Source: Lepeophtheirus salmonis (lineage: Eukaryota > Arthropoda > Copepoda > Siphonostomatoida > Caligidae). Taken from it: a stretch of 64,000 nt of DNA. The stretch is taken from NCBI RefSeq assembly GCF_016086655.4, contig NC_052137.2, positions 6,944,001 through 7,008,000 on the forward strand, read 5' to 3'. The translations under genes were made by a program, and so were the position numbers. Below the pieces are notes generated by a model. That model saw nothing but the letters and a program-made list of their open reading frames with translations. It was not told where the DNA came from and did not search any database. Below, piece after piece: positions 56,840-64,000 of the stretch. Position 1 is the first letter of the stretch; every line of letters starts with the position of its first letter.

Positions 56840-57300
56840 TACCAAAAAAGGTGGGCTGCGCAGGAAACTCTGGCTTTGACATCATCAGACTCCTGATTTA
56901 TCCAAAAAGTACCGTCTACACCATCCTCAAGAGGTACAAAAATACGAGTATGTCCAAGCACAGTCACATGAGTAATAGAAAGGGTACCCCAAGGTTCCTG
57001 GCTTGGCTCAAGAGGTCCATCAAAGCTGACCCAGGCACATCCATGTTCATCCTTGCTAAAAACCGCTCCATCCAACGTAGTACCATCTCCAGAGGCATCA
57101 ATGAGAACTTAGACTGAAAGAGCTACTTCCTAAGGGTGAGACACCTGTTAACAGATTCAATGAATCTCACCAGAGAGGCTAAGTGCAAGAAAATCCTGTT
57201 TTCCTTGAAGAACAGCGGATGATATTTGCGATTCTTCTCAGATGAGAAGATATTCACTTTTTATAAGAATCTTAAAAATGAATTTTCTTAACGTCTTTTT
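56840..57300 (+). pseudogene. DD37D-type transposase N-terminal half
   Basis: The plus strand from 56851 reads SGFDIIRLLIYPKSTVYTIL then KRYKN, a first HTH. RFLAWLKRSIKADPGTSMFI and AKNRSIQRSTISRGINENLD form the second HTH. After a stop come KSYFLRVRHLL, AKCKKILFSLKNSG, a stop, and LRFFSDEKIFTFYKN with the first Asp. It breaks off at about 57300. The fragment lies head-to-head with B2 and may be the 5' half of the same kind of element. Confidence 0.7.
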
Positions 57301-57393
57301 TCTAGTATAGAAATGTATTGAATATGAGTTGACCCAAGCGCCTTCTGATATATATAAGTACAGCTTTTACACAAATATATATATATATAACAT

Positions 57394-58491
57394 ATAAAGG
57401 TTGGGGATTTTAATCCAGAACAAATTTAGACTTCAATATCTGAACAACCTTTAGAATAGGTTTATGAACGTTTGTAAGCGTATGGAAAAGAAAGTCTAAT
57501 TTACATGCTTATAACACTGTTGATTCCTAGCGGATTTACATCCTCGAAGCTGTGGCCAACATGGAGAAGGAGCCCTTTTTAAAGTTGGTGCCAGGTTCAG
57601 GGACAGGTTGGAGTCTGTGGTTGAAGCTGGAGGTGATTGGTTTAAGTAATTGACTTCACTATGGACAGAGTCATGTAAGAGAAAAAGATTTGTGAACACC
57701 TGAATTAGGAAATAAGTTGTAATATTCACTGGCACAAACAAGCGATCTTAAAGATAGCTGATGAAAAATTAAAAAGATTTTATTTGTAATTAGCTTATTT
57801 ATGTTAAAAAACCTAAACAGAAACAATTTACTACAAACTATGTACAATAATATAATAGGTAAATTTCTATTATAAAACCTCCGTGTGTACAATTTTTCTT
57901 GTTGTTTCTGTCCATTTGATGAAAATATAATCAAATCGGCATCCCTTTTTGACACTCTTGAAAATGCATCTTATAATTGACCATGTGAAGGTACTGATTT
58001 TCGTAAATTTTAAGCAATTTTTCAAATGTTTGACCTTGTGTTTTATTTATTGTCATTGCCATTGGTAACTTGCCATGTGTCTTCTTCAACCACCATGAAG
58101 ATTGAAGACGCATACTAAGATTAACTCGCTCATCTTCTTCCTAATTCCCTTTTTTTAATTCGTATTGAATATGCATTCTTCCTTTTTCTGTTCGTACAAT
58201 AATTCATTTTTGTATTTTTAATTTTTTATGTGCATTATCGAATCGACAATTTTCCCACTAGAGACCAGGACTCTGGTCTTATCAGAATGAAACATAGCTC
58301 TACGTACATGACTCAAAGTTCTGAACAACTTTTCTTTTATGTCTAAATTCTCTTTTTGTCTCCGTTTTTAAAACAAATACGTTTTTATAATTGTTTTTCT
58401 AAGCGGTCTGTACATCTCTCACACCTAAATTATTTGAAAAGTATGTAGGATTATCCTTAAATTTTCTGGATTTAAAATCCCCAACCCTATA
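57394..58491 (+). mobile_element. Family C element C2 with both ends, invaded by a Helitron piece
   Basis: GGTTGGGGATTTTAATCCAG at 57399 and CTGGATTTAAAATCCCCAAC at 58466 form inverted ends. The plus strand at 57530-57660 keeps only the transposase tail (EAVANMEKEPFLKLVPGS and VVEAGGDWFK), matching C1 at 25540-25640. The stop-proximal flank TGACTTCACTATGGA is shared with C1. Between about 57730 and 58430 foreign sequence carries a minus-strand helicase fragment. Confidence 0.68.
57880..58340 (-). pseudogene. Helitron PIF1-like helicase C-terminal fragment
   Basis: The minus strand at about 58070 reads LPMAMTINKTQGQTFEKLLK then IYENQYLHMVNYKMHFQECQ. In Helitron helicases the end is LAFAMTINKSQGQTF then HGQLYVALSR; the match over helicase motif V/VI is clear, with decay in the last block. 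Upstream at 58190-58280 the decayed frame has RVLVSSGKIVDSIMHI. Replication initiator and upstream helicase motifs are absent. The fragment sits inside family C element C2. Confidence 0.72.
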
Positions 58492-61400
58492 TTTACTTTT
58501 CATTCTTAGTATGAAGTGCACGCTGGGTCCTTGGCAGAAAATGTTTTATGATATATTATTAATATGAATACATGTTTATTTGTTGTTGATCAAAAAAGAC
58601 AAACTTTGCTTTATTAATATAGATTAACTGTTAAAACATAGGATACACAACAAGTTTGAAAGTTTAGTTCCCGGATTTTAAAATAGTTTAATATAAAAAA
58701 CTATGAGTGTTTTTGAATGTATTCTATTATATCTCCACGGATATGGAATTATATATGTCGAGTAATACATTTATTTTGAAATAAAGGATACGAGTCGCAT
58801 AAATAAATTTAATGAAAACAATGAAAATTTGTTTTCATTGTTTGACAATTTTAAAGTCTCACACCTAGGTCTTTAAAGGGAACACAAATATGTGCGAGAT
58901 AGAGAGAAAAAAATGTAGTTCATTTAAAAGATTATATGGTTGCTTGTTTGTAAAAATGACAAAGGATTTTATATATGCTCTTTATTTTTGATAGTTACTT
59001 TCCATATTACAAAAAGAGAAAGCCTTTCTTATAAATAATTGTAGTGGTAAGAACTATTCAGTGTTAAAAGTCAGCAATAAACGTGCAAAGGGACATCATA
59101 TTTGAAAAAGTTATATTCATTGCTGTAATACTATTATGTATATAATTATCGTCCCCATTCATGTCATTATTATTTAGGAGTATAATTTGATTAGGAGTAT
59201 TTAATTGATTATTGGAAACAAATTTGCAATGCTCAAGTTTTTATTAACCCTTATCTCATGAGAAACATACTCAAACAAAATATATATCTACGAAGTCTTG
59301 CCCTCAAGCAACTTTAAGAAGTTAAGGTCAACAATTTCTACAAAAATAAAATTATTTTATTTTAACATTCTTTAATAATCATTATTTTATTTATCTAATA
59401 TGAGATTTCATTTCATAAAACACCATTTTTATTCTAGAAACAAATTATTTATTTACGATTATCTAGACATAATTATATAAAAGTTATTGAAACTAAAACT
59501 GAAATGTAGTAATGTTTATTCCTAAAGACATATGAATACGATAATTCTTGCCGGTCATTATTTTTTTGATACTGGAAACTTTTTTCTGAAGTGTTGCTCC
59601 TGGGTAACCTTACAAGAGAAAAGGTTAATTAGTTATCATCGCCTACTTGTATTATTCTTAAGATAGTTTTATCGTTGTGTTAGAAACCTATAATGTAAAT
59701 ATGTGTTTATTTTGGGCATATTAAAAAATATTCGAAAATCAACATAGTAACCCTGACGATTTGAAAAATGTTTTGGAAGAGACCGATCTAGCTGTCACAC
59801 AGTGCTTTATTTTACAGAAAAAACGGTCAAAACCCCTAAATATTAATATTGTTAATTTTTTTTTTTTTTTGTATACATCAATTAAAAATGTGTCTATATT
59901 TTGTTGTTCAGGCATTAAAACACAATTTAATGAACAGTAATATTATTTTTGTATAAGAGAATTCGCCACTATATTATCCGTATGAAAATATATCAATAAT
60001 ACATCAATTATATTGGAGTTAAAGTTTGAAGGCTATTTAGACCTTTGTACACAATTTTAAATAAAAATGAGTCAATGCAGTATTAAAGATAATTATTTTA
60101 CATTAAGTTTTTGTAAGCTTTATACTTTATAATTTTTTTTTTTTTTTTTTTGAAAAATTTTCTAGTTTTTGAATTAAATACATAAAACTATTTATAAATC
60201 TAATACTTTAATTTAGAAGAAAAAGTGTGCACAATAAAAACTCAATGAGGTGAGTTAGATATATCATTAATGAAGAGTATAAAATAAAAAAACCTGCGCA
60301 TATTTGCTCTGTTTTTGAAAATAAGGATTTTGCTTGATAGTGTACCGCAAGATTGAGCAATTTAGAGAGTATCATTCAAAACAAAAAAAATTGAGGTAAC
60401 TAGGATTTAACAGTGACAAAATTTGCATCTTTACCATATATATGTATATACATATTTTTTGGGGGACGCCCCCTAGACCTCCCGTTCCCCTATTTGGTGC
60501 TCAAAGGTTTCCATATGAAGTAACTTTTTTTGTTATGTGCTTTAAAAAGAAATTATATTTATAAAAAAATATGTGTATTCTGATAATCAGTGACCCTTTA
60601 ATATCTCACCTTCGAAAATATAATTCTAAAGGAAATAAATAAAAGTTATTGGGAGGTACTAAATCAATATTTATATTGATAAAGTAAACGATTAATCTGA
60701 TGAGAAAGATTAAATATATTTTTCACTTATTTGCCCAGTATCAACAAATAAATTATATTTCAATTATTTTCATAAATATAAAGATAAAAAAACTTTCAAA
60801 AAACTATATGAAATCAGTTGAAGGTAATATATTTTTGATAAATAAGTTATGTTAAACTTAAATTACAACTGGAATTGTAAAAATAAAGATATAGTATTAA
60901 TTTTTATAGTTTTGGCTGCATTTTTAGGGAAATATAGCACTGCGTTTCGTTAGATCAGCTGTGACAAGGGAAGTGGTGTAGAAGGAAATAAACAACGACA
61001 AAGGAAATAATTATTCTGAAGTCGATCCTCCATTATACTTCGAGTCTAACAAGGACTTACAATTATAACTCTCCAACAAATCCTCAAGGTTACTCACCGT
61101 TTTTTATGAGTGCACACGAATTTTTAATCAGGTTTGGAATATAATTAAATATAGTGCAGTTAACTAATAATGATAACAATTTAGGATAAAAAAGCTCATT
61201 CAAGTTACTTATTCCAAAACAACGGGCTAGTTAAAAAATACATAAGATTTTCATCACTACTTGGGTATACTCAGTCATGGAACTAAATATACCTGAAATA
61301 AATCAGGCAATTTTTCCTTCTATTGATAATTCTACAAATCCTACTCAAATGCCTGAATTACTCCGATGTTGATCATTAATTCTACATTGAGTTTTTACAT

Positions 61401-61515
61401 TTATAACCCCCAAATAAACCCTCATTAGTACTCTCCGCAAAGCAGTAGTTATTACTTGATACTTAGATGTTCCCTTCTCAAAAATTAAATAATCGTTATA
61501 GCAGCATTGGAAAAT
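58492..61515. other. Long AT-rich stretch without gene
   Basis: 59738-59812 is the second copy of the repeat at 675-750. Poly(T) runs occur near 59856 and 60130. GGGGGACGCCCCCTAGACCT at 60461 may be a MITE core. I saw no exon that could continue the TRPM frame. Confidence 0.45.
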
Positions 61516-61580
61516 AAAAAGCTTGTTCAGATCGGCAGCTAGAAAAAGCTTGTTCAGATCGGCAACAAGAAAAAGCTCAC
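61516..61580 (+). repeat. Tandem 27-base duplication
   Basis: AAAAAGCTTGTTCAGATCGG recurs as a 27-base unit at 61516-61542 and 61543-61569 with two or three differences. An 8-base start of a third unit follows. Confidence 0.75.
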
Positions 61581-61672
61581 TTACCTGTACATATTTTATA
61601 CACCTATTAGCACAAGCCCCTGTAAAAAGTAATACAAAAAGTATTCTGTTTAATATCGGTTCCAGACAACTA

Positions 61673-62476
61673 CCCTGTGGCCAATTGAAATCTGAATACT
61701 TACTGATTCAAATATTAATGAAGGTTGAGTGATTGAAATTAATTCATATTTAGATATAACTAAGCAATAAAAATCAGTTTAGAGAAACTTTAGGTCTTTA
61801 GCTTACCTACAATCGAGAAAATGACACTTGAACGTGAATGAGGCAAATTTCCATTCGCTTCACTCCAAGTAGTTAGACGTCTCCAGGACCGGAGTCTACG
61901 CCGTCAGTAAGTCGGAAACGTTGGATAGGAAGAAGGGGTCTGTCAGAAAGGTCAAAATGTACCCAGAGGAGTTTAAAAAACCCAGCCCAGACCAATCCTC
62001 TCAAGTTCATGAGGGTACATGCAAGCGATCTTAGGGTTTCACACCAAAGAGCTGTCAAAGAAGAGTGGAGAGGTCACTTTTGACACCAACAATGATAGAA
62101 ACCCATCTCATTCGTTGCAAGGATCTTTTGACCTCTTTTTTGACACTTTTGTCCTCTGCCCCCTCCATACAGCCCTGATGGCAACCCTCTCGACTACACC
62201 TTTTAGATCCATGTCGTAGGGAAGGCCAGCTTTGTCCTCCATCATTAATACACGCCATGACAAAGAACTACATCGGCAGTGGGTGTCAGGCTTTCCGCAG
62301 TCGCCTGCAAGCCATTATTGCCACTAAGGACGGTCACATTAATGATTAAAAGAGTTCAGATTCATATCTATTTATAATATTAATTTTGTTGAAATTCTAT
62401 AATTAATTAATAAATAATATCTTGTGGAAATGAATGCAAATATTTATTTGATACTTTTATGATGACACCATGTATG
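61673..62476 (+). mobile_element. Family A element, copy A7
   Basis: Starts GTGGCCAATTGAAATCTGAA and ends near GATGACACCATGTA. The plus strand carries the HTH region in broken frames (GVYAVSKSETLDRKKGSVRK and PEEFKKPSPDQSSQVHEGTC) and then FDTNNDRNPSHSLQ. The C-terminal signature PDGNPLDYTF at about 62175 follows, then HDKELHRQWVSGFPQSPASH in a shifted frame. The first two catalytic regions are absent with the shared junction. Confidence 0.72.
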
Positions 62477-62718
62477 ACGATATTTTCTTATCTTTTTGAA
62501 CAAAATGACATTCGTGTCAAATGTTTATTTATTCAATAAGCGGTGTGTCTGATATGTAAGGATCTTTATTTGTCAAAAGGTGGGTGTATATTTATAGGTA
62601 GACATGCAGTATTGTCGATAGGGATAAACTGTTGGGAATAATTTATTAATTACTATAAAAATGATTGAAATTTTAGTTGATTGAATGAAATGTTAAACTT
62701 ATATAAACTCTATTAATA
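62477..62718. other. AT-rich spacer
   Basis: Nothing recognised. Confidence 0.4.
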
Positions 62719-63495
62719 GTGGCGTCCAAAGGATTGTATTATTATTTTTTTTTTTTTTTTGAGAAAGGCTTAGTTTTTGGAATTTTTTTGTAAAAATTCA
62801 AAAAATTCAAAGCTATTCTCAAAAAAATTAAATTTTGTAGATAAAAAATTCAAAATCCATTACTATACTCAATAGAAAAAGAAGAAAAATTCTATATTAA
62901 AAATTAGCTATTTCTTTAACTAAATTGAATCATACTTGAAAATTGCTTTCGGAGCTCTTTTTCAAGTTCAAAAAAAAAAAAACAATTTTTTTACACATAA
63001 TATTTATAATCTCCACAGTTCCACGATTAATTACTTAGATAACAATGAAAGATGTGACAATTTTCATGATTCATCCTTTTTCTTACAAAAAAAAATTATG
63101 TGAAAAAAAAAATTCAAAAATCCAAAGCTATTCTCAAAAAATTAAATAGTTTGGAAAAAATCCAAAGTTGTTCATAAAAAATGAATTAAATAAAAAATCG
63201 AAAAAATACCATTTCTTTGGGAAAAAATTTGAATAATTAATTTTTCTGAAAAAAATTTATAAATCCACAGATATTTATTAATAGTTTCAAAAATTTAAAG
63301 CTGATAAAAAAAAATTTCAAATATTAAATTTTTCCGAGAAAAATTTCAAAACCCATAACGATTTACTAAAAATTTGAAAAAAAAAATCAAATAATACATT
63401 TTCTAATCAGAATAAAACATTCTTTAATTAATTTTTTTTTTTTTAGGGGGGGGTAGTGGGCCTTCAGTCCCTCCAGCCCTTCCGCTACAGACTAA
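62719..63495. repeat. A/T tandem tract of hAT-like MITE type
   Basis: Begins GTGGCGTCCAAAGGATTG and ends in GGTAGTGGGCCTTCAGTCCC then CCTCCAGCCCTTCCGCTACA. The interior is irregular tandem CAAAAATCCAAAGCTATTCT units alternating with A and T runs. Same design as 21180 and 39190. Confidence 0.55.
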
Positions 63496-63905
63496 GATTA
63501 AACCTGAGGATTTCTTGGGTAGTTATCTTCTAAATTTTTTAGACAAAGTTTAGTACAAAAATGTACTAAGATAAAAAACAGTAAATGAATATATTTAAAA
63601 AAAAATCCGTCTAGGATTTGTATTATCACAAATTAACCAAATTTTAATAAGTACTCAACACTCATGCCTCATTCAATTTCAATTAAAGTAGAATTGTTCC
63701 AAAATATTTCATCTGATTTTGACTCATAGTCGAATCCAAGTAAAGATATGTTTTTTTTCTAAATTTAGGAAAATGGATGAGAAATGATCAGTTATGTTTA
63801 AAAAAATTATCGTATTAAAAGTTGATTAAACCATTTTTTGTTTGTTTGAGCATATAAGTATGTATATAGTTACATATTTAACTAAATAGTTGTTTTAAAG
63901 GAATC
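63496..63905. other. AT-rich spacer
   Basis: No gene recognised. Confidence 0.4.
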
Positions 63906-64000
63906 TGTATACAGGTTAAGGATTTTAAATCCAGAAAAATATAATACAATTATTTTAGCAAAATTAACTCCGACATTAAAAAAAAATCATTTGCGCTTAC
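63906..64000 (+). mobile_element. Family C 5' terminus, C3, cut by window edge
   Basis: CAGGTTAAGGATTTTAAATC then CAGAAAAATA matches the 5' end of C2. The element body lies beyond the window. Confidence 0.5.

Noticed and set aside
1..64000. tRNA or rRNA genes
   Set aside because: I looked for T-arm GGTTC-type boxes with a partner acceptor stem and for rRNA-like conserved blocks, and found none convincing.
53000..64000. A following TRPM exon
   Set aside because: I searched for a phase-2 acceptor followed by a Cys-rich CxCG coding block and did not find one, so the next exon probably lies outside.

Overview
The window reads as AT-rich animal nuclear DNA, most plausibly from an arthropod. It has long low-complexity A/T tracts, vertebrate/arthropod-style splice sites, one exon of a TRPM-type cation channel, a delta-class-like GST pseudogene, and dozens of broken Tc1/mariner transposons. 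The dense Tc1/mariner and hAT-like MITE content resembles what I know of parasitic copepod (sea louse) genomes. That assignment is inference; nothing in the window proves the species.

Host genes are almost absent. The one well supported host coding piece is an 89-base exon at 52888-52976 (+) with clean splice signals. It encodes the W-I-E ... K-K-E-C ... S-P-K-D-P segment found near the N terminus of TRPM channels. A possible first coding exon of 13 codons sits at 19786-19824 and ends in GTAAGT in the matching phase. If the two belong together, most of the window is one intron of about 33 kb filled with transposon debris. The other host-derived locus is a retroposed GST pseudogene (45564-46222, minus) with a poly(A) remnant and a 10-base target-site duplication.

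Almost everything else is mobile DNA. I count about thirty IS630-Tc1-mariner loci in at least eight families. A non-autonomous family, called A here, has eight copies or fragments; the informative ones keep the N-terminal HTH and the last catalytic Asp region but share one internal deletion of the core. DD37D (maT-like) pseudogenes are scattered on both strands, the best at 9256-9892. There is a DD41D element with intact ends (15268-16276), DD34D-type mariners at 30365-30970 and 50345-51150, and a Tc1 of the type common in fishes at 3093-3641. Other classes are a LINE 3' fragment (29135-29400), a Helitron helicase fragment (57880-58340), a THAP-domain element with long inverted repeats (43655-44375), and several MITE families.

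Layout. 1-10 kb: family A copies and DD37D fragments. 10-14 kb: MITEs and DD37D. 15-17 kb: a nested composite of three elements. 17-19 kb: two abutting transposon 5' halves. 19-21 kb: relatively clean sequence with the candidate exon. 21-28 kb: A/T tandem tracts and a GGTCC-rich repeat. 28-33 kb: DD37D, LINE and mariner remnants, then a minisatellite. 33-37 kb: nearly featureless. 37-42 kb: family A, DD37D and hAT-like MITEs. 43-46 kb: THAP element and GST retropseudogene. 47-52 kb: DD37D and mariner remnants. 52.9 kb: TRPM exon. 53-58.5 kb: four more inverted-repeat elements. 58.5-64 kb: A/T-rich sequence, one family A copy and a large A/T MITE. No tRNA, rRNA or CRISPR was recognised.
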